NCBI GenBank assembly: GCA_964426545.1
Contig: CAYRQP010000003.1
Span: 1 to 64,000 of the forward strand
Length of the DNA stretch: 64,000 nucleotides
Direction of reading: 5' to 3'
From: CAYRQP01 sp964426545
GTDB lineage: Bacteria > Fermentibacterota > Fermentibacteria > Fermentibacterales > JCC-6
Positions 16,563-24,692 of this stretch are shown here, piece by piece; positions within the stretch are counted from its first letter, which is position 1; each line of letters starts with the position of its first letter. A program made the position numbers and the translations under genes. Below the pieces are notes generated by a model that made no database searches, was not told where the DNA came from, and worked only from the letters and a program-made list of their open reading frames with translations.

Positions 16563-17774
16563 ATGGTAAAATTAAGAGAGTTTCTCAATGCCCTGTTCTT
16601 CCATATCGCGTTAATATGTTATCTCCCTGTATACTTTCTTACCGCTCTGAAAAGCAATTTTTCGGCTAAGTTCGACAAAACGACACATCTGACCTTTGGC
16701 TTTCCTTCGAATATGTTCGGCGGTAATGGCAGGATGATTTTTGATGCTCTTCGAGCTGACGGACATCGTGTTTTTCGTGTTGTCTTTCGAAAATCTTTAG
16801 CAAACACGCCTTCTCCTGATAATCTTGAGTGCTACTATCGATTTGATGTACACCGGATTTCCCTGTTCCTAAAAACCGATGCATGGATATTGACTCACAG
16901 TTGGGGGTCGGTTCCCTTCGGGCAGATTAGAATGAGATTAGGCATTAGGCTTGGCGGGTACTGGATAGATTTCTGGCATGGGCTTGGCGGGAATAATATT
17001 GTAGGGCACAAAAGCAGAGAAAAATTCCTTAATCGGTGCGACCTTATGTGTGTTACTTCAGAATATTACCGGAACGATTATCTTGAAGTTGTTGATAATC
17101 AGGAAAAAGTAGTGATTACCGGATATGCCAGAACAGATTCGCTTATATCCGGCGGCCGAGATAGAGAAAAAATATTAACATCTCTGAATCTGCCAACAAA
17201 CAGAAAATATATTGTGTATGCCCCTACCTGGGGTTATGATGAACTGCTTCTTGCAGATGATAAAACCCCTGAAGCCCTCTTTAAATCCCTAAATACATTT
17301 TGCATAAATAACAACTCTATTTTTGTTATCAGACCCCACACAAGTTGCAGTCCTTCTGTTATGGAAAGGCTTAAGAACATTGGGGGGATATTTGATAACA
17401 TTCTCTATCTTCCCATTGAGGTGCATTCAGACATCATTGACCTGCTTCACATCTCCGACGTGTTGGTTACCGACTGGTCAAGCGTGAATTTCGATTATTT
17501 TCTGTTGGACAAACCAATCATCTATCTTGATATCAGGGAACCTAAGTACGGCACTTATCAACTGCCGGAAGAAAGAACCGGCGGTTATCATTGCAGTACT
17601 GCTGAAGATTTACTTACTGCTTTGAGTGAATCCCTGACTCACCCGGATTTGTTCAGGGAAGAAAGGGACGCTCTGTTTGAAAAATTATACGGCACAGATG
17701 GAATGTATGCAGATGGAAAAGCGACAGAAAGATGTGTCTGGGAGATACTCAGACTGGTGGAGAAAAAGCCATGA
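16563..17774 (+). CDS. CDP-glycerol glycerophosphotransferase-like protein (TagF/TagB family)
   Basis: The 403-residue protein begins with a hydrophobic segment and then a GT-B-like fold. Conserved pieces of the family are FWHGLGGNNIVG (about 138-149), the GYARTDSL segment, YAPTWGYDE, IRPHTS and the C-terminal VTDWSSVNFDYFLLDKPIIY. Family members move a polyol phosphate from its CDP form onto a growing chain or lipid on the cytoplasmic membrane face. It starts eight bases after the protease gene. Its last four bases overlap the nucleotidyltransferase gene, which probably makes the activated substrate. Glycerol, ribitol or inositol phosphate are all possible; sequence does not decide. Confidence 0.85.
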   Translation: MVKLREFLNALFFHIALICYLPVYFLTALKSNFSAKFDKTTHLTFGFPSNMFGGNGRMIFDALRADGHRVFRVVFRKSLANTPSPDNLECYYRFDVHRISLFLKTDAWILTHSWGSVPFGQIRMRLGIRLGGYWIDFWHGLGGNNIVGHKSREKFLNRCDLMCVTSEYYRNDYLEVVDNQEKVVITGYARTDSLISGGRDREKILTSLNLPTNRKYIVYAPTWGYDELLLADDKTPEALFKSLNTFCINNNSIFVIRPHTSCSPSVMERLKNIGGIFDNILYLPIEVHSDIIDLLHISDVLVTDWSSVNFDYFLLDKPIIYLDIREPKYGTYQLPEERTGGYHCSTAEDLLTALSESLTHPDLFREERDALFEKLYGTDGMYADGKATERCVWEILRLVEKKP

Positions 17775-18484
17775 TTCCGAAGACAGCGGTAATTCTGGCA
17801 GCAGGTGACGGGGGCAGAATAGCAGACCTAATCAGTTATCCCAAACTTCTTATCGAGTATAAAGGTAAGACTCTTCTGGAGCATCATCTGTATGGTCTTG
17901 CAGAATACGGCGTAACTGAGTTTCTGTTGGTTCTCGGATGGCAGGCTGAAGCAATTCGGACTTTTATCAGAGAAAATTCTCTCGATGATAAGTTCGGTAT
18001 TGTATGTATCGATAATCCAGACTGGTACTCGAAGGAAAACGGATACAGTGCTTATCTGGGCTTAGAAGAAGTCAAAGGAGATGACTGCTTCTTAATAATG
18101 GGAGATCACTTTTTCGACTATGGTTTTCTAAATACCTGCAATAGGGTTGTTACGGAACAGGAGACCATGATAGACTTCATAGATTCTGAAATGTCTTTCA
18201 TGAAGCCGGAGTGGTGTACAAAAGCCCTTGATAAGGCCGGATATGTCATTCAAAGCGGAAAGAATATTGTTGATTATTCTTCTCTCGACATCGGGTTGTT
18301 TATACTGAATGCTCCTATTGTTCTAAAGCAGATGACTTCTCTGATTTCAGCGGGAAATAGTGAATGGAATGATACGGTCATATTCAATATCAAACATAAG
18401 AAGATAATTGCATTCGATATAGGAAACCACTTCTGGCATGGTGTTAATAATCCCGAACAGTATTACGAGCTGTTAAACAGATAA
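17771..18484 (+). CDS. Sugar-alcohol-phosphate nucleotidyltransferase, resembling inositol-1-phosphate cytidylyltransferase
   Basis: The 237-residue NTP-transferase-fold protein has VILAAGDGGRI (7-17), K25, the segment SKENGYSAYLGLEEV and the metal-binding IMGDH (109-113). The layout resembles the cytidylyltransferase half of archaeal and thermophile IPCT-DIPPS proteins (GNGYS, TMGDH, DTGFF, then W-DVDT). In this protein the last motif is WHGVNNPEQY, so the usual second Asp is Asn. The start at 17771 makes an ATGA overlap with the glycerophosphotransferase gene, strong evidence for a shared pathway. The substrate could be inositol, glycerol or choline phosphate. Confidence 0.8.
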   Translation: MIPKTAVILAAGDGGRIADLISYPKLLIEYKGKTLLEHHLYGLAEYGVTEFLLVLGWQAEAIRTFIRENSLDDKFGIVCIDNPDWYSKENGYSAYLGLEEVKGDDCFLIMGDHFFDYGFLNTCNRVVTEQETMIDFIDSEMSFMKPEWCTKALDKAGYVIQSGKNIVDYSSLDIGLFILNAPIVLKQMTSLISAGNSEWNDTVIFNIKHKKIIAFDIGNHFWHGVNNPEQYYELLNR

Positions 18485-18513
18485 ACTGCCCAGGATATTC
18501 TATTCTGAGTTTC

Positions 18514-19011
18514 TTATTGAGCCAGTATAGCTTCGAGTTCTGCTATGTATTCCTCGTTCGTGGAGCGAGAGCCGATGACCCTGCCGATTTCCGTACCATC
18601 AGGATAGGCAATCACAACACAGGGGATCGAACTTACATCATATTTTTTGCTGTAAATTTCATTTTCCTCCCTATCTACATCCAGCTTAAGAAGCACAAAA
18701 TTCGATAGGACCGGTTGAAGTTCCGGACTTGGAAAACACTCTTCACTAAGATATACGCATGGACCACACCAGTCTGCATACATGTCTATGAGAAGAAGTT
18801 TGCCGGTTGCTTCCGCTTCCGCACTTGCTGCTTCATAATCATCGTGATACCAGATGTTCTCGTCGGTGGTTTCCTCAGGTGTTTCTTCTATTGATGTTTC
18901 AATCTGAACAGATGTCTCTCGGGGAGAGTCCATGGTGTTATCTGCTCCGTCTTCAGCACCGCATGCCGATACCATTACAATAGCAACGAGCATTACCAAT
19001 ACCTTTTTCAT
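18514..19011 (-). CDS. Thioredoxin-fold lipoprotein
   Basis: The 165-residue product starts at 19011, after AAGGAT. It has a lipoprotein signal with lipobox VSAC (C17), an acidic Thr/Glu linker at 19-55 and a thioredoxin-like domain with WCGPC (C82, C85) and a cis-proline segment SSIPCVVIAYPDG. The order resembles the DsbD C-terminal or thioredoxin_7 type that reduces or relays electrons to envelope disulfides. An extra Cys precedes the cis-Pro region. It is likely anchored in the periplasm. The gene converges with the nucleotidyltransferase and is divergent from the Nudix gene. Confidence 0.88.
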   Translation of the reverse strand: MKKVLVMLVAIVMVSACGAEDGADNTMDSPRETSVQIETSIEETPEETTDENIWYHDDYEAASAEAEATGKLLLIDMYADWCGPCVYLSEECFPSPELQPVLSNFVLLKLDVDREENEIYSKKYDVSSIPCVVIAYPDGTEIGRVIGSRSTNEEYIAELEAILAQ

Positions 19012-19114
19012 TTTTATCCTTTCTGTTATTCCTGTTAACTGAACAGGATTTCTAATATAGTACCTAAAGCGTATTTGTCTAATCTTTGACCCTGTTTTCA
19101 GCGAAAGGAACAGC

Positions 19115-19531
19115 ATGAGACCCAAAACCCCGCTTCTAACCGTCGATGCCGTTATAGAACTTCCCGAAAATAGAATTGTCCTGATAGAAAGAAAATACCC
19201 CCCTATGGGATGGGCTCTTCCGGGGGGGTTTGTGGATCCCAGCGAAAGTCTGCTAGAAGCCGTATGCAGAGAAGCAATAGAGGAAACTTCACTCGATATA
19301 ACAGTCGTTGATATTCTCGGCGTCTATTCAGAACCATGGAGAGATCCCCGGGGAGATACAGTCAGTGTTGTGTACTGCTGCAAGGCAAACGGTATTCCCA
19401 AGGGCGGAGATGATGCAGCTACTGCAGTGAGTTTTCTTCTGACTGATTTGCCGGACGTACTGGCATTCGATCACAGGGAAATTCTTGCTGACTATATTGA
19501 ATGGAAAAAGACCCCGAAAAACCTACTTTAG
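19115..19531 (+). CDS. Nudix hydrolase
   Basis: The 138-residue protein contains a Nudix box, G38-x5-E44-x7-R52-E53-x2-E56-E57, within GGFVDPSESLLEAVCREAIEE. The usual Gly after EEx is Ser59, a common variation. The family hydrolyses nucleoside diphosphates linked to another moiety; ADP-ribose or sugar nucleotides are frequent substrates, but this one is unassigned. AAAGGA precedes the ATG. The 3' end overlaps the convergent HD-GYP gene by four bases. Confidence 0.92.
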   Translation: MRPKTPLLTVDAVIELPENRIVLIERKYPPMGWALPGGFVDPSESLLEAVCREAIEETSLDITVVDILGVYSEPWRDPRGDTVSVVYCCKANGIPKGGDDAATAVSFLLTDLPDVLAFDHREILADYIEWKKTPKNLL

Positions 19532-20799
19532 TCTGGTCCATCTGCAGAAATTGTAAACTGTTCGTTGTAGAATTTCTTCGCCGCCGCCTGTTCTTTCAGT
19601 ACCAGCAAAGATGTTTTATCATAGTTTTCGAACAATTGACCCACTATATCTGAATCTAATAACCCTCTGTTTGAAAATTGGGTGATCATTTTATGAATGC
19701 TCGGGGCAGACATTCCTTTTCTATAAGGACGGTCCTCTATCAGGGCTGTGAATATATCGGCAACCATCATGATTCTCGCTCCCACAGAAAGTTCAGCAGC
19801 GGTTCGACGGAAGGGGTATCCCGACCCATCGAGCTTTTCATGATGATAAGCCGCCCACTCTGCAACATCATCGAGTCCGTCAATGGTCTTGATAACGGAA
19901 TAAGTGTGGTAGGTATGGGCTTTCATTATTGCCATTTCTTTGCCCGTTAGTTTCCCCCGCTTGTTGAGAATTCTGTTTGGTATTGCCAGTTTCCCAATAT
20001 CGTGTAAATTCCCTGCTACTTCAATTAATTCTATTTTAGCCCGGGTGAAACCCAGTTTTTTCGCCAGAATAGATGCTGTAGTCGCTACACCGGACGAATG
20101 GGTCGAAGTAAATTGTGAACGAAAATCGATAACATTCCGGAATAATTCAGACATTTGGTATAGGTCGGAACTGCTTATTTTCTTATCTCCGAAAGGTCCT
20201 TCCTTAAGCAGAAAATACTGCAGTCTGGGGGAAACAATATCCAGCCAGAATTCTTCTTTTTCTGATGTTCTTATAAATCCATCCACTGCCTGTGGATGAA
20301 ACACAGTTCCGGATAGAGATCTTATCTTTGCTTTAATTTCTTCATGCTGATGAAGTATATACTTATCTCGGTCTATCATTCTTTCAACATAATCCGCAAG
20401 GTGTATCAATTGAGATTCAATTACCAGGGGAGTTTCTATTGGCTCTTCCCACGATTGCCATTCTCTATGATGAAATCTTATTATGTCCGATAAACGGCTG
20501 AACCACGGAATGTTACCAAGTACTCTTTCTCCACGGATACAGTGTGTCTCGACATTCACAACTTCGTGATTCATAAGTGCTTTCTTTTCCTTTAGAGAAA
20601 AGGCTCCTATGTCATGAATTAAAGCTGCAAAAAATAGTTTCTCTATTTGTTGTGCAGAAAATCCTGCGACTTCGCTCATTTTCCATGTTGTATATGCTAC
20701 CCTCTGCTGATGTCTTATCAACGATGAATCGGCTAGATCCATAGCATTGGAAAGAGATAGAACGATGTTTCCCAGATTTACTCTTGTTCGATTTTGCAT
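19528..20799 (-). CDS. Tandem HD / HD-GYP domain protein (probable cyclic-di-GMP phosphodiesterase)
   Basis: The 423-residue cytoplasmic protein has two HD modules. The first (about 25-140) has H62-D63 in IHDIGAF and HH at 110-111. The second (about 230-400) is a full HD-GYP domain with H266-D267 in HDIGKLAIP and HHEKLDGSGYP at 319-329. HD-GYP enzymes open cyclic-di-GMP to pGpG/GMP. There is no receiver or sensor domain. It starts 47 bases downstream of the OmpA-type gene's end, beyond a probable terminator, so it is probably transcribed separately. Confidence 0.9.
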   Translation of the reverse strand: MQNRTRVNLGNIVLSLSNAMDLADSSLIRHQQRVAYTTWKMSEVAGFSAQQIEKLFFAALIHDIGAFSLKEKKALMNHEVVNVETHCIRGERVLGNIPWFSRLSDIIRFHHREWQSWEEPIETPLVIESQLIHLADYVERMIDRDKYILHQHEEIKAKIRSLSGTVFHPQAVDGFIRTSEKEEFWLDIVSPRLQYFLLKEGPFGDKKISSSDLYQMSELFRNVIDFRSQFTSTHSSGVATTASILAKKLGFTRAKIELIEVAGNLHDIGKLAIPNRILNKRGKLTGKEMAIMKAHTYHTYSVIKTIDGLDDVAEWAAYHHEKLDGSGYPFRRTAAELSVGARIMMVADIFTALIEDRPYRKGMSAPSIHKMITQFSNRGLLDSDIVGQLFENYDKTSLLVLKEQAAAKKFYNEQFTISADGPD

Positions 20800-20802
20800 A
20801 TC

Positions 20803-20838
20803 AAAAACAATCCGGGCGGGAAGTTATCTCCCCGCCCG
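20803..20838 (-). terminator. Rho-independent terminator after the OmpA-type gene
   Basis: On the minus strand CGGGCGGG pairs with CCCGCCCG across ten bases (20813-20838) and is followed by GATTGTTTTTG. It lies eight bases after the stop codon of the OmpA-type gene. Confidence 0.7.
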
Positions 20839-20846
20839 TTTCAATC

Positions 20847-22856
20847 TTAGTTATTCGAAAGAACCGTGAAGACTATTCTTCTGTTCATTGCCTTGTTTGC
20901 CACGGAAGTGTTGGGAACCTCCGGCATATTTTCTCCAAAGCCGACTGCCGTCAGTGTTCTTGCCTGCACGCCATTCTGGATAAAATAGGCATAGACAGAT
21001 GCTGCTCTTTCTTCGCTCAATGTCTGGTTGTAACCCGAACTACCGTCTGAATCGGTATGTCCGGCTATCTGTACCATTGCATTGGGGTTTTCAATAAGGA
21101 TTTCTATCATACTGTTCAGTACAGGATAGGATTGCGGTTTTATGACAGCACTTCCCGATTCGAAGTAGATGTTATCGAAAGATAATTCCTGTCCTTCAAC
21201 CAGAACCGGTCTGAGCTGAAAGTCCTGAATAGATGTCTGGTCTGCAGCAATGACAACAGCGCGGGAGCGGGATACAAAATCCGGCGCATCTGCCTTTATT
21301 GTCCAGGTTCCCGCAGGTGCTTCGAATTGGTAAACTCCATCGTCACCGGTCTGCACAGAAAGCGGTTCTTCCGGTCCGGTAATCGTAACTGTAGCCAGGA
21401 GTGGAGCATCTGAGTTGTATTCAATAACGGTTCCTGCAATGGTTCCGTACATCTTCTGTTCTTCGAGATTGAAGTCTGCCACAACATCCTGGCCTTCTAC
21501 AAGAACAACTGTTGCTGATGCAGGAATGTAACCCGGAGCTGATACCGTTACGGGTACACTTCCGGCGGGAACGGTAGATGTAAAGTAGCCTGTTGCCGGG
21601 TCGGTTACTACACTTGAAACCGGAGTGCCGGGAAATTCAATGCTTGCAACAATTGGAGCTCCGGTCTCGGCATCTGAAATAATTCCCGAAACGGTTCCCG
21701 TTGTTACAACAGGAGCGTGCACGATAAGGTCGCTCGAAAAACCTATTGTCGTAGATATGCCCCAGTCATTGGTTCCGCCGCAGGGAAGGGGGGCTAACTG
21801 TGCCCGTTCTCCTGGCGTCGGTTCTTCTTCTGCCTGATAGAGAGAATGTCCGAAGTCGTAGTAATTAACGGGGAATGCGGTGAGACCCATATTGAAATTT
21901 ACATCCAATACTATTCCGCCGCTCGAGAGGAATCGAATTCCCGGTGAGAAGTATGCAACAGTGTTGTATTCATTACGGTCTAGGTAATGTTTTGCGGATA
22001 ATTCAGTATAAATGACTGCAAACTCCGTGGGGAATTCAAAAGCGAAACCAAGATCGAGAACATTGTCTTCTACCAGTTGGTCTAAATTGACTGAGTCACT
22101 TAAAGTCCCGCTGCCATCTGATATGAAATCCCACATTTCTATTGTCTGCTTGTACTGCGAATATCCAACGTTGATATGCATGCGGAATGGAGAACTCGGC
22201 CAGACATAAGCCAAATCCACAGATATCAAACCGCCGACGCCCCAGTTTGTGTGCCCGGTGGACAACCTCGGGAAGCGCGCATGGAACATCGGCATACCGT
22301 TATATGTCATTCCGTCATAACGGTAATCGTCTGAATTTTCGGCTATGTTTGTCAGGGTGTGGTTTGCCCGCGGAGCAAATTCAAACCAGTTTTGCAGTCC
22401 GAGCCAAAGCACTTCTGTCGACGGTGTGGGGGAAAAACCGAATTTTACTCCGAGATAGATATCGCCCATTCCATATATCTCATCCCATTTCCCTGTGTGG
22501 TTATATCGCGGAACAGGGAGGTCGCGTTCGTAGACTGAACCAAGATAACTTATTGTGGCAGCAATTTCCATAAAACTGGTGACACCATAGTCTATCGTGA
22601 AAAGTCCTTCTCCTATCTGCTCTTTATCTTCGACAGCAAGAGTAGTGTCATCTCCCATCCAGAGATAGTGAAGATTATCTATCTTGTCCAGATTATTCCA
22701 ATAACTCAACACAATACTGAATGCAATTTCATTGGCTCCTATGGGTTTTGCATCGATTATATTGTACACCCCCCTCAATCCGTTTATGGAAGGGAGTGCC
22801 ATGGCTGCAGAAGTAAGTACAAGAACCATCAGCACAAGAATTATTTTTGTTTTCAT
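20847..22856 (-). CDS. OmpA-family outer membrane protein with two carboxypeptidase-regulatory-like domains
   Basis: The 669-residue product starts after AAGGAG. It has a signal peptide (1-20), a beta-barrel-like region (about 25-390), two successive domains of the carboxypeptidase-regulatory/PEGA type (about 398-470 and 472-555, each opening with G-T-I/V-S/A-G-x-V/I), and a C-terminal OmpA domain (about 560-669). The OmpA peptidoglycan-binding signature is present: AGHTDSDGSSGYNQTLSEER and NRRIVF. It probably ties the outer membrane to the cell wall and projects beta-sandwich domains. The gene is monocistronic with a terminator downstream. Confidence 0.9.
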   Translation of the reverse strand: MKTKIILVLMVLVLTSAAMALPSINGLRGVYNIIDAKPIGANEIAFSIVLSYWNNLDKIDNLHYLWMGDDTTLAVEDKEQIGEGLFTIDYGVTSFMEIAATISYLGSVYERDLPVPRYNHTGKWDEIYGMGDIYLGVKFGFSPTPSTEVLWLGLQNWFEFAPRANHTLTNIAENSDDYRYDGMTYNGMPMFHARFPRLSTGHTNWGVGGLISVDLAYVWPSSPFRMHINVGYSQYKQTIEMWDFISDGSGTLSDSVNLDQLVEDNVLDLGFAFEFPTEFAVIYTELSAKHYLDRNEYNTVAYFSPGIRFLSSGGIVLDVNFNMGLTAFPVNYYDFGHSLYQAEEEPTPGERAQLAPLPCGGTNDWGISTTIGFSSDLIVHAPVVTTGTVSGIISDAETGAPIVASIEFPGTPVSSVVTDPATGYFTSTVPAGSVPVTVSAPGYIPASATVVLVEGQDVVADFNLEEQKMYGTIAGTVIEYNSDAPLLATVTITGPEEPLSVQTGDDGVYQFEAPAGTWTIKADAPDFVSRSRAVVIAADQTSIQDFQLRPVLVEGQELSFDNIYFESGSAVIKPQSYPVLNSMIEILIENPNAMVQIAGHTDSDGSSGYNQTLSEERAASVYAYFIQNGVQARTLTAVGFGENMPEVPNTSVANKAMNRRIVFTVLSNN

Positions 22857-22884
22857 AGTTTTAACTCCTTTTTAACTACTATAC

Positions 22885-22913
22885 TTGTATATTCCTTTTA
22901 TATGGTATATTGT
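22885..22913 (+). promoter_or_regulatory. Candidate promoter for the 22960-25885 gene string
   Basis: TTGTAT and TATTGT are 17 bases apart on the plus strand, in the AT-rich divergent region between the OmpA-type gene and the barrel gene. Its position argues that translation of the plus-strand gene begins at 22936 or 22960, not earlier. Confidence 0.4.
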
Positions 22914-22959
22914 ATTAGAAGAATTTTTACTAAAGATGTCAACTGTTGATAGGAATGCG

Positions 22960-23925
22960 ATGCGACCTGAAAATAACAAGGATAAGATTTATTTCCAAAC
23001 AGGTATTTTCTGTTTTTTTCTGTTCAAAATCCTCCTGATGCCTTTATCGGGTGCTGCGGCTTATGATCCTCTTTATCTGGATACCCCGACTGAAGTTCTT
23101 CGTTCCATGGAAATCTCAGGAAATGTGGCATTCGGGTATTTCGGCGCGGGCAGTTATTGGGAATCTGATACTTCGGGTACAAACGTATTGCTTGAATTAG
23201 ACCCACCACTCGGAGTCCTGCGGTTTCTCATGACGGGCAGATACGGACTTACCAACAGTCATACTATTTCAGCCATAGTGCCTGCTTATTTAAAAGTTTC
23301 AGGGTATGGTGATTCGCTTGCCATGGGGATTAGTGATTTGTGGTTCACATTCGACGGATGGCTTGCCCGCATTCCGATGCTGATAGCCCGCGGAGCTCTG
23401 CGTCTGCCGCTCAATGAGATGTTTGAGACCGCCGGATATAACGAAAGCGACAGGCATGCAGCACTCGACGGCTCCCTCACACTTGAAACTCCGCTGACCC
23501 ACGGGGGTATAACTATAGAAGCAACTGCTGGTTTACGATATTACTTTAGGGCTTTGGACAAAATACCCGGTCCTACAAAGGATTCTGCAAATACTAAACC
23601 GCCGATTGAATTAAGGCTAACCGGACATCTTTCTTTCCCCGTAAATCCGGAACTGAGCCTGACTATCGGCGGGGATTATGCGATGCGGGGTGATACGGAT
23701 GCTGAGATCGACGGAGAGATTGAGATCATCGAGCACAGTAATTTCAGCACACTGGATATTCGAACCGGATTTGTTCTGCTTCATGACCCTTTGGAACTTT
23801 CCATAGAGTGTTTTTATAGAGTATCCGGAGAAAACACTGATAAAGAATGGGGAATAATGTTCGACGGCACCGGGATAAACTTTTGGGAAATGTTCGGCGG
23901 GACATCATCGGGAAATTGCAGATGA
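22960..23925 (+). CDS. Exported beta-barrel-like protein, unknown function
   Basis: I start at ATG 22960, with GGA eight bases upstream; ATG 22936 is the alternative. Earlier in-frame codons overlap a promoter. The 321-residue product has a signal-like segment (about 12-34, ending LSGAAAYD) and then long alternating strands with Gly/aromatic residues, for example FLMTGRYGLTNSHTISAIVP and GLRYYFRALDKIP, consistent with an outer-membrane barrel. No family was recognised. Its stop overlaps the next gene's ATG (ATGA), so barrel, Cys-rich protein and RNase D are translated together. Confidence 0.65.
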   Translation: MRPENNKDKIYFQTGIFCFFLFKILLMPLSGAAAYDPLYLDTPTEVLRSMEISGNVAFGYFGAGSYWESDTSGTNVLLELDPPLGVLRFLMTGRYGLTNSHTISAIVPAYLKVSGYGDSLAMGISDLWFTFDGWLARIPMLIARGALRLPLNEMFETAGYNESDRHAALDGSLTLETPLTHGGITIEATAGLRYYFRALDKIPGPTKDSANTKPPIELRLTGHLSFPVNPELSLTIGGDYAMRGDTDAEIDGEIEIIEHSNFSTLDIRTGFVLLHDPLELSIECFYRVSGENTDKEWGIMFDGTGINFWEMFGGTSSGNCR

Positions 23926-24692
23926 AACGATATTTATACGTTATTGCTTTAGTATTACTGGTTCCTTTGGCTATCATTGTGCGGCAACATAGCCAGGCTG
24001 TTTTGATGAAGGAAACCGTTGAAGAGTATTTAGAGTTCCTTAACAGGGGTGACATAGAATATGCCTATACTTTGAATACTGATAGTCTTGCCGCTCTTTA
24101 TGATCCTGAACTCCTTACTTCTCTTCAGGATTCTCTTATTGTAGAGAAGATTATTGCGGAAAAATTAGAAGAGCGGGGATATCGCTGCACTCTCATTCTT
24201 CCGGACGGTAACTCCCGTTCGATATGGCTACAGCGTGTCGATGGTGACTGGAGGATTTCTGGCGATTCAGAACTCGACAACATTCTCGGAACTGCTGAGA
24301 TGTTGTGTACTTCTTATGCTCAGGGCACTGTTGTTCCCTTATTGTTGGAAGGTACTCCTTTGAATTCCTTTTCCTGCCCTATCTCAGGTGAAATGTACAT
24401 CATGGAAGATGGTGTGCTCAAATGCCCGGCTAGACACCTGACTGATGGAATCGATGTGTACGGCAGAGAATGCACCCTTTTTTGTGACAGTCTGAATACT
24501 ATCATCAACACATATTATGCAGAAGGGTATCCTCCGGCACTTTCATTCTCTGACATGTTCGAAAACAGTGAAGGAGCGTTCGGGCAGCGCGGTGGTTATC
24601 ATTGCCCGAACAATGCATATACCTATTACGAAATAATCAACGCAGAAGCAGTATGTCCTGTTCACGGCAAAGAGGACATTTCTGCAGAATGA
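23922..24692 (+). CDS. Membrane-anchored Cys-rich protein, unknown function
   Basis: The 256-residue product has one N-terminal membrane segment (about 4-22), a helical region resembling small accumulation or import domains (about 30-110, EEYLEFLNRGDIEYAY), then a C-terminal part with paired cysteines. These are CPISGEMYIMEDGVLKCPARH, CTLFC and YHCPNNAYTY followed by CPVHG. Two separated C-P-x or C-x-H elements suggest zinc binding or disulfides outside the cell. No family was recognised. ATGA overlaps link it both to the barrel gene before it and to RNase D after it. Confidence 0.65.
   Translation: MKRYLYVIALVLLVPLAIIVRQHSQAVLMKETVEEYLEFLNRGDIEYAYTLNTDSLAALYDPELLTSLQDSLIVEKIIAEKLEERGYRCTLILPDGNSRSIWLQRVDGDWRISGDSELDNILGTAEMLCTSYAQGTVVPLLLEGTPLNSFSCPISGEMYIMEDGVLKCPARHLTDGIDVYGRECTLFCDSLNTIINTYYAEGYPPALSFSDMFENSEGAFGQRGGYHCPNNAYTYYEIINAEAVCPVHGKEDISAE

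Noticed and set aside
19028..19052. CCTGTT-N5-AACAGG inverted repeat between the thioredoxin and Nudix genes
   Set aside because: Six-base arms without a T-run; too weak to call a terminator or operator.
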